A stretch of 16,543 nucleotides of DNA from Methanosarcinaceae archaeon (GTDB lineage: Archaea > Halobacteriota > Methanosarcinia > Methanosarcinales > Methanosarcinaceae): contig DQIO01000307.1 in assembly GCA_020793555.1 (NCBI GenBank), positions 1 through 16,543 of the forward strand. Direction: 5' to 3'. The notes under the pieces were generated by a model, which was not told the DNA's origin, did not search any database, and saw nothing but the letters and a program-made list of their open reading frames with translations. The stretch's first letter is position 1. Each line of letters starts with the position of its first letter. The translations under genes and the position numbers were made by a program. Below, in pieces: positions 7,230 to 15,811 of the stretch.

Positions 7230-8003
7230 ATGTCGATGAATCGCGTGCCGACTGCTATTTCCGGACTTGATGAACTGATTGAAGGAGGTTTTATTGAGAA
7301 CGATGTTATACTGATAACCGGAGGTCCTGGTGCAGGCAAATCTACTTTTGGGATACAGTTTTTGTATGAAGGTATTAACAAATATGGCGATCCCGGGGTG
7401 TATGTCACTTTGGAGGAGTCACCTGCACGTATTATACGAAATATGTGGCGACATAGCTGGGATCTTGAACGACCAATTAAAGAGGGCAAGCTGCGAATAA
7501 TTCGGGCGAATCCGATCGCATACGGGCGGTATATCAAAGAATCTGCACAGGCAGAGGGGATAACAGATGTGGAAACCGCAACTGTGGAGAATCTGCTGAA
7601 ACAAATATTTTCACAGGTTAAGGAGATTGGTGCAAAGCGCCTTTTTATTGATTCCATTACATCACTTAAGATGTCATCTGATGAGACGACTGTCAGGCAC
7701 ATGATAATGGAATTTATTAAAAATCTTGAGAATTTTGATTGTACTACATTGATAACCAGTGAACTCCACAACAATCTGCAGGAGTTTAGTGTTGAAGAAT
7801 ATTTGTCGGAAGGTGTGATCAGGTTACATATGACAAGAATTGGCGGAAATCGTGTTCGTGCAATAGAGATCACAAAAATGCGTGGTGTAAAGCACGATGA
7901 GATCCTGCATCCTTATGCAATCACTGATGAGGGTATTGTTGTATATCCGTCTGAGACTGTAATTGGTAAAGAGGCAGATGTATTTGATACATCATTATTT
8001 TAA
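7230..8003 (+). CDS. Single-domain KaiC/RadA-like ATPase
   Basis: This 257-aa P-loop ATPase of the KaiC group (COG0467) has one RecA-like domain, not two as in cyanobacterial KaiC. It shows Walker A GGPGAGKST at 31-39, the paired catalytic glutamates Glu62-Glu63 in VTLEES, Walker B RLFIDS with Asp141, and the family ending GVIRLH and KMRGVKHDEILHPYAITDEGI. Such archaeal proteins are thought to act as regulators or chaperone-like switches, but this one's partner is unknown. A TTG at 7176 is in frame, but homologs begin near RVPTAISGLDEL; ATG at 7236 is an alternative. A radical SAM gene starts 19 bases after the stop, so the two are very likely cotranscribed and may work together. Confidence 0.88.
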   Translation: MSMNRVPTAISGLDELIEGGFIENDVILITGGPGAGKSTFGIQFLYEGINKYGDPGVYVTLEESPARIIRNMWRHSWDLERPIKEGKLRIIRANPIAYGRYIKESAQAEGITDVETATVENLLKQIFSQVKEIGAKRLFIDSITSLKMSSDETTVRHMIMEFIKNLENFDCTTLITSELHNNLQEFSVEEYLSEGVIRLHMTRIGGNRVRAIEITKMRGVKHDEILHPYAITDEGIVVYPSETVIGKEADVFDTSLF

Positions 8004-8022
8004 TTAACAAGAGGTATTTTAC

Positions 8023-9228
8023 GTGAAAACTGATGCTTTAGTCGATGATACAGATATTAATATTTTTTCAATTCCAGGATTGTCTATAAATTTAAACTCA
8101 AAACACCAAGACGGCATTTTGCAATTGGAGGCATCAGGGCACCTGCGTGCGGTATGCACTCCATTTTTAAATAAGATAAATGCACGCCTTAAGGAAGAGA
8201 AACCGGCACTTGTTGACGGGGACAGGATAATTGCATCAACGTGGTTGCCTCCAATCCCAGGTAAGGTGTTTAACAGGCTTCTTTACGCAGAGACACAGAT
8301 CGCACTTGGGAAGTATATTCCCGAGACTGCATCGTTTGAGATCACACGTGAGTGCAAGTGCAATTGTGAACACTGTGTGGTAAGCGGTGGAGAAGGCGAT
8401 ATGGATATTGATTCTATAAAGCGTGCAATCGATGAAGCGCTGGATATGGGTGCGTTTATTGTTACATTTACTGAAGGCGACCCACTCTTACGGGAAGAGA
8501 TCTTTGAACTTATTGAATACGTTGACAAGGATCGTGCAATTGTGAATATATTTACGCCAGGGACAGAGATCACACCCGAAGTTGCAAAGCGGCTAAAAGA
8601 TGCCGGACTTCACAGCCTGCTGGTCAGCATATATTCAACCGATCCAAAGAAACACGATTCAGTACGGCGGCTTGATGGTGCTTATGAGATGGCGACTGCG
8701 GCTATCAAATGCGGTCTCGATGCCGGTTTGCTGGTTACAATGACCACGCATGTTTCACCTAAAAACATCGATGAGTTACAAGAGATGTATGATTTGTCAT
8801 CGGAATTGGGAGTGCATGAATTCTCGCTGTGGGAATCAGTTCCGAAAAAGGCGGGTGATGCGATACTTTCAGATGATGATCGACAGGTGATACTTGATAT
8901 GTATCACAGGGTCAATACTACAAAAGGCGGACCAAGGATATTTTCGAATACGTTCTTTGAGGGGGAGATGTTAGGATGTATGGCAGGGCAGCGATGGGTA
9001 CATATTTGTGTTGACGGTTCTGTGAAACCGTGTCCATATTTGCCGTTTGAGTATGGGAATATTGAGAATGAGTCACTCAAGAGTATCTGGAAAAAGATTC
9101 GTTCATATCCACAGTTCAAGGGCGAGAGGCATATTTGCTTGATGCATGATCCGAACTTTTTGGGATTGATATCCAAGATACCGGAGGATGCTAAGGTGCC
9201 TTATGATTTTGATCTGTTGAAGCAATAA
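8023..9228 (+). CDS. Radical SAM protein with SPASM/twitch-like C-terminus, function unknown
   Basis: This 401-aa enzyme probably uses a [4Fe-4S] cluster to cleave S-adenosylmethionine. The cluster motif CKCNCEHC gives Cys111, Cys115 and Cys118, with an extra Cys113. The SAM-binding GGEP-type motif is altered to TEGDPLLR at 150-157. The C-terminus has Cys319, Cys329, Cys337 (DGSVKPCPY) and Cys372, with GNIENESLKSIW, as in SPASM/twitch domains that bind auxiliary iron-sulfur clusters. Residues 1-100 form an N-terminal region I do not recognise. It does not look like AhbC or AhbD of heme synthesis. The start is GTG at 8023, with GAGGT 7 bases before it. It lies 19 bases behind the KaiC-like gene and is probably in its operon. 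The substrate cannot be told. Confidence 0.85.
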   Translation: MKTDALVDDTDINIFSIPGLSINLNSKHQDGILQLEASGHLRAVCTPFLNKINARLKEEKPALVDGDRIIASTWLPPIPGKVFNRLLYAETQIALGKYIPETASFEITRECKCNCEHCVVSGGEGDMDIDSIKRAIDEALDMGAFIVTFTEGDPLLREEIFELIEYVDKDRAIVNIFTPGTEITPEVAKRLKDAGLHSLLVSIYSTDPKKHDSVRRLDGAYEMATAAIKCGLDAGLLVTMTTHVSPKNIDELQEMYDLSSELGVHEFSLWESVPKKAGDAILSDDDRQVILDMYHRVNTTKGGPRIFSNTFFEGEMLGCMAGQRWVHICVDGSVKPCPYLPFEYGNIENESLKSIWKKIRSYPQFKGERHICLMHDPNFLGLISKIPEDAKVPYDFDLLKQ

Positions 9229-9231
9229 ATA

Positions 9232-9280
9232 TAAACATTAAACATTAAACATTAAACATTAAAAATTAAAAATTAAAAAT
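9232..9280 (+). repeat. Tandem heptamer repeat
   Basis: Seven perfect 7-base units follow one another: four TAAACAT (9232-9259) and then three TAAAAAT (9260-9280), starting 4 bases after the radical SAM stop codon. The shift from one unit to the other by a single base change suggests slippage or two rounds of expansion. Confidence 0.95.
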
Positions 9281-9339
9281 AGAAAAATTTAAAGTAGAAA
9301 AAAATAGAAAAGAAATCGTGCATTTGCATGCAAAACTAA

Positions 9340-9546
9340 TTATATCTCTTTGACTACATGAATATTGGTAAGCGGAACATAATGTTTTTTACCCACATCT
9401 TCACCATCGGTTGGGTAGAATACAATATAGTGACTGTGTTCTTCCAATTCCAGCAACTCAGAGGTGGTAGTCCAGCTTTCTGATTTAATATTGCCACTTT
9501 CGTCTTTTCTGCATTTTGTTTTGATGATATATTTTCTATCTGGCAC
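9340..9546 (-). CDS. Small conserved-looking protein of unknown function
   Basis: A 68-aa frame starts with GTG at 9546, with AAGGAGA 8 bases ahead of it on the reverse strand, which supports translation. The product is polar and probably beta-rich: KYIIKTKCRK, SESWTTTSELLELEEHSHY, IVFYPTDGED, KKHYVPLTNIHVV. It has a single cysteine and no membrane segment or signal peptide. I do not recognise a family. It is divergent from trpS across a 173-base gap, and faces the radical SAM gene across the heptamer repeats. Confidence 0.6.
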   Translation of the reverse strand: MPDRKYIIKTKCRKDESGNIKSESWTTTSELLELEEHSHYIVFYPTDGEDVGKKHYVPLTNIHVVKEI

Positions 9547-9682
9547 AATAAATCTCTCCTTAACAAATTTAATTATATAGAGCTAATAAGCTATTGTTTA
9601 TAATCGTATTTCAAGTTTATCTTAACGGCGACACATACGAACATTTACATACATTTACGTGTTTTTACAGTTGGTTTTAGTT

Positions 9683-9714
9683 GTATATATTATATTAATA
9701 AAAGTATTTGAGGA
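9683..9714 (+). promoter_or_regulatory. Promoter region of trpS
   Basis: A TATA-like GTATATATTATA at 9683-9694 lies in the gap between the small reverse gene and trpS. GAGGA at 9710-9714 is 5 bases ahead of the ATG at 9720. The short distance suggests a very short leader. Confidence 0.45.
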
Positions 9715-9719
9715 ACCTT

Positions 9720-11018
9720 ATGAATATGAAACTTGACCCATGGGGCGCAGTGAATATAGACGATTATTCCAAACTGTTCGATGAATTCGGAATACTGCCA
9801 TTTGATGCCGTAATTTCCGATATCGCCAAACCTCACAAGTATATGCGAAGAAATGTGATATTCGGTCACAGGAGTTACGACCTTATCACGGATGCAATGA
9901 AAAACGGCAAACCATTTTCAGTCATGAGTGGTTTCATGCCATCAGGAAAAATACATCTTGGAGGCAAGATGGTGATGGAAGAGATTATCTGGCATCAGCA
10001 GATGGGTGGCGATGCATTTGTAGGCATTGCAGATCGTGAATCACATTCGGTTCGCGGCATGTCATGGGAAAAATGCCGTGAGTTAGGTATTAATGAATAC
10101 ATCCTCAGTTTGATAGCGCTTGGGTTTGAACCGGAAGGGCTCATTTATTTCCAGTCCGAATCAAGCAGCGTAAAGGATCTTGCATTCGAACTTGGAATCA
10201 AGGCAAATTTTTCGGAACTCAGCGCAATATATGGTTTTAGCGGAGAGACTAATATCTCCCACATGATTAGCGCACTAACACAGAGTGCAGACATCCTGCA
10301 ACCACAATTATCGGAATTCGGGGGGCCAAAACCCACAGTCATTCCGGTTGGTGCAGACCAGGACCCGCATATTCGCTTGACACGCGGACTTGGTCACAAG
10401 ATGAACATGTTCAAGATCGAAGGGCGCGAGGACAATAAAAGCAACCAATACATCAGCGTTCGCGGCAAAGCTGCACCGGAAGGTGCACTTGCAGAGGTTG
10501 CAGAGCGCGTAACTGGTAATGCTAAACTCTTTGAAGGTCATGTTGATATATTCGGTACTGACGATTTCCCTGCGATTATGGAAATTGTCCGCCAAGTGGA
10601 ACTGGACTTTGGAGGATATGGTTTCATGCCGACTGCGGCTACATATCACAGGTTCATGTCAGGGATTCAGGGTGGCAAGATGTCAAGCAGTATCCCTGAA
10701 AGTCACATTGCTCTTACAGATGATCCAAAAGAAGCCTCAAAGAAGGTAAAACGTGCAAAGACCGGAGGTCGCGTTACACTTGATGAGCAGAAAAAACTTG
10801 GCGGCGAACCTGAAAATTGTTCTGTGTATGAACTGCTTCTGTTCCATCTGATAGATGACGATAAGGAACTCATGGAACTCCATTCCGAATGTGTCAGCGG
10901 AAAGCGTATGTGCGGTAGTTGTAAGTCACTTGCTGCCGAACTTATGTCTGATTTTCTGACCGAACATCAGGAATTGCGTGAACTTGCAAGGGATAGGTTG
11001 GATGAATATGGATTATAG
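9720..11018 (+). CDS. trpS: Tryptophanyl-tRNA synthetase (archaeal/eukaryotic type)
   Basis: This cytoplasmic class I aminoacyl-tRNA synthetase charges tRNA(Trp). The 432-aa product begins [12 protein letters not shown]; archaeal TrpRS proteins share the DPWG start. Catalytic motifs are SGKIHLGG at 75-82 (HIGH equivalent), [12 protein letters not shown] at 211-222, and GGKMSSS at 318-324 (KMSKS equivalent). The C-terminal region has [12 protein letters not shown] at 391-402. An in-frame TTG at 9708 is disfavoured because GAGGA sits just before 9720; ATG at 9726 is a further alternative. pheS follows 100 bases later in the same direction. Confidence 0.96.
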   Translation: MNMKLDPWGAVNIDDYSKLFDEFGILPFDAVISDIAKPHKYMRRNVIFGHRSYDLITDAMKNGKPFSVMSGFMPSGKIHLGGKMVMEEIIWHQQMGGDAFVGIADRESHSVRGMSWEKCRELGINEYILSLIALGFEPEGLIYFQSESSSVKDLAFELGIKANFSELSAIYGFSGETNISHMISALTQSADILQPQLSEFGGPKPTVIPVGADQDPHIRLTRGLGHKMNMFKIEGREDNKSNQYISVRGKAAPEGALAEVAERVTGNAKLFEGHVDIFGTDDFPAIMEIVRQVELDFGGYGFMPTAATYHRFMSGIQGGKMSSSIPESHIALTDDPKEASKKVKRAKTGGRVTLDEQKKLGGEPENCSVYELLLFHLIDDDKELMELHSECVSGKRMCGSCKSLAAELMSDFLTEHQELRELARDRLDEYGL

Positions 11019-11118
11019 ATATTAATCATCAAATGGAAACTTGTTTAGATACTTTAAGTTTTTTAATATATAATAAGTATAGTCATAAGCATTATCAGGA
11101 TATAGAACAGGTATAATT

Positions 11119-12600
11119 ATGGTCGCTCAGTACAATCTCACAACCAATGATAAAAACGTATTGCTCGCACTGGCTGAATTTTCATCCCCCTTCAATCCGC
11201 AAGAGCTTGCAAAAGAATCACTTCTAAAGGTAGAGACTGCTATGCAGTCTGCATATTTGCTTTCTGAGATGGAACTGGCAGAGGTTGATGAGAAATTGAT
11301 TGAAACGTATCTGCTGACAGCAGAAGGTATCGAATATACAATAGACGATTTGCCGGAGCGCCAGATTATCAATGCGATATCAGAACCAACTTCAATTGAA
11401 GAACTAAAACAGCGTTTATCTCCGAAAATGGTTGGTATTGCAACAGGATGGCTTCGACGTAAAGGCTGGGCAACTATTGACAAAGGCATGATTGTTCCGA
11501 CCGGAAGTTCGGATATGGGCGATGATGAGATCGTGCTTGCATTATTTAAGGAACATGCACAGACCATTGATGAACTGGGTGCTGATCAGAAGGTCTTAAC
11601 TGATCTTATCAAGAGAAAACTTGTATCGAAACATGAGGAAAAACACAGGCTTGTTAATATCACGGATGCAGGAAAGGCATTGGTTGCTGAGGGAATTGTA
11701 ATCGAGGAAGAGGTAACCCAGATCACATCCGAGTTGCTAAAGAGTGGGGAATGGAAGTCCAAGAAATTCCGCCCATATAATATTAATACACAACCAAAAC
11801 AGGTCTATGGTGCAAAGATTCACCCATACCAGCGTTTGATCGACCAGATGCGCCAAATATTCCTTGAGATGGGTTTTACTGAGATCAAAGGTGATATTGT
11901 GCAGAGTTCATTCTGGAACTTTGATGCACTTTTCCAGCCACAGGATCATCCGGCGCGTGAGATGCAGGATACGTTTCATCTTTCATCTACATCCGAACTG
12001 CCTTTTGAGTATAAGGACAATGTGGGTGCAATGCATGAACACGGCGGCGATACCGATTCGACCGGATGGGGTGGAAAGTGGAGTGAGGGCATTGCCCGCA
12101 GGGATGTGTTGCGAACCCACACAACTGCGGTAACGATCAAGTATCTGGCAGATAATCCAAAGGCTCCTGTTAAGGCATTTTGTATTGATAGGGCATATCG
12201 CCGTGAGACTATTGATCCTACACATACTCCTGAGTTTGAGCAGCTTGAGGGTGTTGTTATGGATGAGAATATGTCTTTTGCAAATCTGCTTGGATGTCTT
12301 TCAGAGTTCTATCACAGGATGGGATTTGATGATGTGCGTTTCCGTCCCGGTTATTTCCCATACACCGAACCAAGTGTTGAACCTGAAGTCTATGTCGAAG
12401 GCATGGGATGGGTTGAACTTGGTGGTGCCGGAGTGTTCCGAAAAGAAGTTACAGAACCTCTTGGTATCAAACATCCTGTTTTAGCATGGGGATTGGGTGT
12501 GAGCCGTGTGGCTATGTTAAAACTTGGACTTAAGGATCTGCGTGAGTTGTATCAGTCCGATATTGACTGGTTGAGGAAGAGCGAAATCTGTGAATTGTGA
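11119..12600 (+). CDS. pheS: Phenylalanyl-tRNA synthetase, alpha subunit
   Basis: This is the catalytic subunit of the class II (alpha-beta)2 enzyme that charges tRNA(Phe). The 493-aa length is typical for archaea. Residues 1 to about 200 form winged-helix-like segments that contact tRNA (for example [20 protein letters not shown] and [15 protein letters not shown]). The catalytic core runs from about 230: motif 1 around [19 protein letters not shown], the stretch [16 protein letters not shown] at 273-288, motif 2 [19 protein letters not shown] from 357, and motif 3 [13 protein letters not shown] at 458-470. The start is ATG at 11119, with AGGT shortly before it. A TATA-like run TTAATATATAATAAG lies near 11060-11080, so it may have its own promoter. 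The beta subunit gene (pheT) is not in the window. Confidence 0.97.
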   Translation: MVAQYNLTTNDKNVLLALAEFSSPFNPQELAKESLLKVETAMQSAYLLSEMELAEVDEKLIETYLLTAEGIEYTIDDLPERQIINAISEPTSIEELKQRLSPKMVGIATGWLRRKGWATIDKGMIVPTGSSDMGDDEIVLALFKEHAQTIDELGADQKVLTDLIKRKLVSKHEEKHRLVNITDAGKALVAEGIVIEEEVTQITSELLKSGEWKSKKFRPYNINTQPKQVYGAKIHPYQRLIDQMRQIFLEMGFTEIKGDIVQSSFWNFDALFQPQDHPAREMQDTFHLSSTSELPFEYKDNVGAMHEHGGDTDSTGWGGKWSEGIARRDVLRTHTTAVTIKYLADNPKAPVKAFCIDRAYRRETIDPTHTPEFEQLEGVVMDENMSFANLLGCLSEFYHRMGFDDVRFRPGYFPYTEPSVEPEVYVEGMGWVELGGAGVFRKEVTEPLGIKHPVLAWGLGVSRVAMLKLGLKDLRELYQSDIDWLRKSEICEL

Positions 12601-12673
12601 TTCGGGTTAATTGATCGAATAGTGGCAAACATCCAATAGTGTTCAACTATCAGATCGGTTTAAGGGATGTAGT

Positions 12674-13366
12674 ATGAATGATGGTTTCAATTTCGATGAT
12701 ATTATTGAAAAATTGAAAGCCATGTCCAACCCGGATGCCATAAGGGGTATGGCAAGGTTTGGTATTACTCCTGAAAATACGTTCGGCGTGTCAATTCCAA
12801 ATCTGCGAAAGATTGCAAAGGAAACAAAAAAGAACCACGCTCTTGCACAACAACTCTGGGAATCCGGTTTTCGTGAGACTATGATCCTTGCGAGTATGCT
12901 TGATGAGCCGGAGATGGTCACACGTAAGCAGATGGAACAGTGGGTGCTTGATTTTGATTACTGGGAAATATGTGACCAGTGCTGCATGAACCTGTTCGAG
13001 AAGACCGGTTTTGCGTATGAAAAAGCGGTTGAGTGGAGTAATAGGAACGAGGAGTTCGTAAAACGAGCCGGGTTCGTGTTGATGGCACGGCTGGCTGTGA
13101 GCGACAAACAGGCTGAAGACAGCCGGTTTGGGCAATTCTTCCCAATAATGCTGCGGGAGGCAAATGACGAGAGGAACTTTGTCAAGAAGGCTGTCAACTG
13201 GGCACTGAGGCAGATTGGGAAGCGAAATCTTGCTTTGAATGGGGAGGCGATCAAAACTGCGATGGAGATGCACAAAATCGGTTCAAAGAGTGCGAAGTGG
13301 ATCGCGTCTGATGCCATCCGCGAGTTGAGTGGCGAGGCTGTTCAGGAAAGGTTGCGAAAGACGTAA
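12674..13366 (+). CDS. AlkD-like DNA alkylation repair protein
   Basis: This 230-aa HEAT-like repeat protein belongs to the AlkC/AlkD superfamily, whose studied members remove positively charged alkylated bases such as 3-methyladenine and 7-methylguanine. In DFDYWEICDQCC, Trp97 and Asp101 have the spacing of the catalytic Trp109 and Asp113 of Bacillus cereus AlkD. Arg131 in EFVKRAGFV may match the third active-site residue. The stretches GVSIPNLRKIAKETKKNH, ERNFVKKAVNWALRQIGKRN and SAKWIASDAIREL are characteristic. The ATG at 12674 follows AAGGGAT. It lies 73 bases behind pheS, with a small hairpin (ATAGT and ACTAT) in the gap. A weak hairpin overlaps its stop codon (AAAGAC 13357-13362, GTCTTT 13374-13379). 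Confidence 0.9.
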   Translation: MNDGFNFDDIIEKLKAMSNPDAIRGMARFGITPENTFGVSIPNLRKIAKETKKNHALAQQLWESGFRETMILASMLDEPEMVTRKQMEQWVLDFDYWEICDQCCMNLFEKTGFAYEKAVEWSNRNEEFVKRAGFVLMARLAVSDKQAEDSRFGQFFPIMLREANDERNFVKKAVNWALRQIGKRNLALNGEAIKTAMEMHKIGSKSAKWIASDAIRELSGEAVQERLRKT

Positions 13367-13604
13367 AATTTTTGTCTTTATAGCTGCGTAAATGAAATTG
13401 GAGACTTTTTATTATTTTCTGGTTCCATCAATTCCACAACTTCTTAGCTAATGCTGACACCAGTACACTTTGATAAAAATATAAGTATGATCAATATTTT
13501 ATATATATGTATGGCTCAAGGCAACAAATGTATCAATAAATCAATAGCAAAAGAAGTAGAGAATGGAAAGGTCATTCTCCATTAGACCGAGCGCAAAAAA
13601 AATT

Positions 13605-13697
13605 ATGGACAGTACTATAGAAATAGTGGGAAGTTGGATTTATGTAGTGGTAACTATCATAGTATTACCGATTTCGGATGAGTTTTTGAGTGTTTAG
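13605..13697 (+). CDS. Possible single-span membrane microprotein
   Basis: An ATG frame of 30 residues has a hydrophobic core IVGSWIYVVVTIIVLPI that could span a membrane, ending before TAG. No convincing ribosome binding site is present, and the surrounding sequence looks degraded. It could equally be chance. Confidence 0.15.
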   Translation: MDSTIEIVGSWIYVVVTIIVLPISDEFLSV

Positions 13698-13852
13698 TGT
13701 GTGAAGTTCAACTGTTGTGGGTGGTATATTAATAATTCAGGGTATTTGGATACGATTTAGTCACAATTTTCATAGAGCAGAAAAAAATAAAAAGTCTCAA
13801 AATCCAGTACTGCCATCAAGGAGATTTACATTTAACTTATACTCCCAATTGA

Positions 13853-14014
13853 ATGACTGGGGTAGTATTAGATATATCCAAAGAGGGTTTTAGTGTGGAT
13901 ATCATTTGATGGGTTAAAGGCTATGAAAAACCTATTGTCGAATATGCTTCCAGACATCGCACTGCTTTTGACTCCGAAGATGGTAGAGTCCATAAAGAAC
14001 AATTAAAACGGTAA
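13853..14014 (+). pseudogene. Small degraded reading frame with an internal TGA
   Basis: From an ATG at 13853 the frame reads MTGVVLDISKEGFSVDII, then a TGA at 13907-13909, then WVKGYEKPIVEYASRHR and FDSEDGRVHKEQLKR before TAA. The part after the TGA is charged and protein-like. It may be a fragment of a lost gene. I do not recognise the family, and no strong ribosome binding site precedes it. Confidence 0.25.
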
Positions 14015-14252
14015 TTTGCCGCTTTTTTCTTTTATGGAGCGGGGATTCCATCTCCATTAACACAGTGAACATGATTGCTTTCTGTGTGGTAAGCACACAA
14101 CCACACACAACACATAAATACATGTAGCTCATACTTTCATATATAGGCAATGTTTGCCGTTTTTATACAAATATGAGTGCATGGATAGTTGACTGTAGTT
14201 GTTATTATCAGTGCCTTAACCGGCATAACGTGTACTTATTAAAGAGGTAATT

Positions 14253-15764
14253 ATGAGAAATATTCATGTACTGATAGTTAGTGCAATGGTATTAATTTCA
14301 TTTTCAGGCACGGTATCTGCTGAAATGGATCACAATTTTGTAGAAGGTCCATTTGAGACTGGACCACAGGTGACGGTAAAATGTATAACTTGTCATCCCG
14401 ATGCAGCAAATGAGATGCTGGATTCAGCTCACTGGAACTGGGCAGGTCCGACACCTGATGTAGTGGGCCACGAAAATGAAACAACCGTTGGAAAAGCAAA
14501 TGTCATTAACAATTATTGTATCGCAGTGCCATCAAATGAACCAAGATGTACTTCCTGCCATGCAGGATATGGCTGGAAAGACAGCACTTTTGATTTCACA
14601 GATAAGACAAATATAGATTGTCTGGTCTGCCACGATGGCACAGGAACCTACAAGAAAATACCAACCGGCGCAGGAGTAGTTGATGCCGGAGTAGACCTTG
14701 AAGCAGTTGCACAGAGTGTAGGACTGCCAGATCGCGATAATTGTGGCGGCTGTCACTTTAACGGCGGCGGTGGCGACAATGTAAAGCACGGTGACATGTC
14801 TTCGGCATTGAGCACTCCTTCAGAAGATCTTGATGTGCACATGAGTGGTGCTGATGGCTTATTGTGCCAGGATTGTCACACAACTACTGACCATAAGATC
14901 GCAGGATTTAGTCCTGCCGTTCCTGTAACTGAAGGTAGGGTTGCATGTACTGATTGTCATGGTGATGTCCCGCATACCGGACCATTCAAGGATAAATTAG
15001 ATTCACATTCTGATGCAATAGCATGCCAGACTTGCCATATCCCAAAGGTTGCACAAGAAGTGCCAACAAAAATGAACTGGGATTGGTCAACAGCAGGACA
15101 GGACATTGACCCAATACCAACAGATGAGTATGGCAAACCCACATACTTTAAGTTGAAAGGTAATTTTGTATGGGGAATGGATGTAGTGCCAACGTATGCA
15201 TGGTACAATGGTAAAGTCGAGAGGTACATACTTGGTGATGAAGTGAACCAAAATGGAGTAACCAGTATAGTTAACCCGGTTGGAGATATCAATGATCCTG
15301 ATGCTAAGATATATCCGTTCAAGATACATGAAGCTAAACAGATCAGCGATGCAGTCAACAAATATCTGATTGTACCAAGACTGTTTGGGGAAGGTGGATA
15401 CTGGCAGACTTTTGATTGGAACGCGGCTGCAGAAATCGGAATGGAAACAGTAGATCTGCCATACAGTGGGGAGTATGAATTCATAAGTACAGAAATGTAC
15501 ATGAGTTTAAACCACGAAGTTGCCCAGAAAGAAGAGGCTCTTGGTTGCTCTGACTGCCACACAGAAGACAGCAGGATTGACTTTGCTGCACTCGGATATG
15601 CAGGCGACCCCGTGGACGTAGGTCCCAGATTTGTAGTAGAAGAAGAACCTGAAGTTCCTGTTGAAGATGCAGAAGAGGAAGCACCTGCAGGTACTCCTGG
15701 ATTTGAGGGCGTACTTGCTGTTGCTGGACTGCTTGGCGCAGTTTTGCTCGCAAGACGTGATTGA
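14253..15764 (+). CDS. Octaheme c-type cytochrome, tetrathionate reductase-like, with PGF-CTERM tail
   Basis: The 503-aa protein is predicted to act outside the membrane. A signal peptide (residues 1-23) ends VSA-EM. Eight CXXCH sites lie at 44, 99, 123, 164, 205, 232, 258 and 432. The stretch CTSCHAGYGWKD followed by FDFTDKTNIDCLVCHDGTG is typical of octaheme tetrathionate reductase (OTR) proteins, in which heme 2 is the active site with a lysine ligand. Shewanella OTR reduces tetrathionate, nitrite and hydroxylamine in vitro; the substrate here is unknown. A heme-free stretch of about 170 residues precedes the last heme. The C-terminus has an acidic, Pro-rich linker (463-480), TPGFEG with PGF at 482-484, a hydrophobic span and ARRD. 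This is a PGF-CTERM signal, cut by archaeosortase with lipid attachment. AGAGGT precedes the ATG. Confidence 0.9.
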   Translation: MRNIHVLIVSAMVLISFSGTVSAEMDHNFVEGPFETGPQVTVKCITCHPDAANEMLDSAHWNWAGPTPDVVGHENETTVGKANVINNYCIAVPSNEPRCTSCHAGYGWKDSTFDFTDKTNIDCLVCHDGTGTYKKIPTGAGVVDAGVDLEAVAQSVGLPDRDNCGGCHFNGGGGDNVKHGDMSSALSTPSEDLDVHMSGADGLLCQDCHTTTDHKIAGFSPAVPVTEGRVACTDCHGDVPHTGPFKDKLDSHSDAIACQTCHIPKVAQEVPTKMNWDWSTAGQDIDPIPTDEYGKPTYFKLKGNFVWGMDVVPTYAWYNGKVERYILGDEVNQNGVTSIVNPVGDINDPDAKIYPFKIHEAKQISDAVNKYLIVPRLFGEGGYWQTFDWNAAAEIGMETVDLPYSGEYEFISTEMYMSLNHEVAQKEEALGCSDCHTEDSRIDFAALGYAGDPVDVGPRFVVEEEPEVPVEDAEEEAPAGTPGFEGVLAVAGLLGAVLLARRD

Positions 15765-15776
15765 GCAAGATATATG

Positions 15777-15811
15777 ATGTGTGCTTTTGCACACATTCTT
15801 TTTTTTCTTTC
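15777..15811 (+). terminator. Strong hairpin terminator after the octaheme cytochrome
   Basis: ATGTGTGC at 15777-15784 pairs perfectly with GCACACAT at 15789-15796 around a TTTT loop. It is followed by a T-rich run (TCTTTTTTTTCTTTC), starting 12 bases after the stop codon. Confidence 0.8.

Larger units (their letters stand above)
13367..14252. other. Gene-poor 886-base stretch with small degraded frames and hairpins
   Basis: No normal gene is visible. The stretch holds short frames with stops (at 13605-13697 and 13853-14014) and four stem-loops. These are CGG-TAATTTG-CCG at 14009-14021 followed by a T-run, ATGGAG 14034-14039 with CTCCAT 14052-14057, TGTGTGGT 14083-14090 with ACCACACA 14100-14107, and GGCAA 14146-14150 with TTGCC 14154-14158 followed by GTTTTT. 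The first and last resemble terminators. The promoter of the octaheme gene should be here but is not clear; TTTTTATAC near 14160 is a candidate. Confidence 0.5.

Noticed and set aside
8023..9228. AhbC or AhbD (alternative heme synthesis), attractive because of the nearby cytochromes
   Set aside because: The cluster motif surroundings, the EGDP motif and the 100-residue N-terminal region do not resemble either enzyme as I know them.
9232..9280. CRISPR-like array
   Set aside because: The units are 7 bases and directly adjacent with no spacers, so this is a simple tandem repeat.
13907..13909. TGA read as selenocysteine or tryptophan
   Set aside because: No selenocysteine insertion structure is visible, the flanks look degraded, and no family expects selenocysteine there.
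14957..15796. A long reverse-strand frame (279 codons) opposite the octaheme cytochrome gene
   Set aside because: It is an antisense shadow of a clear cytochrome gene, Ser/Pro-rich and without any recognisable motif.
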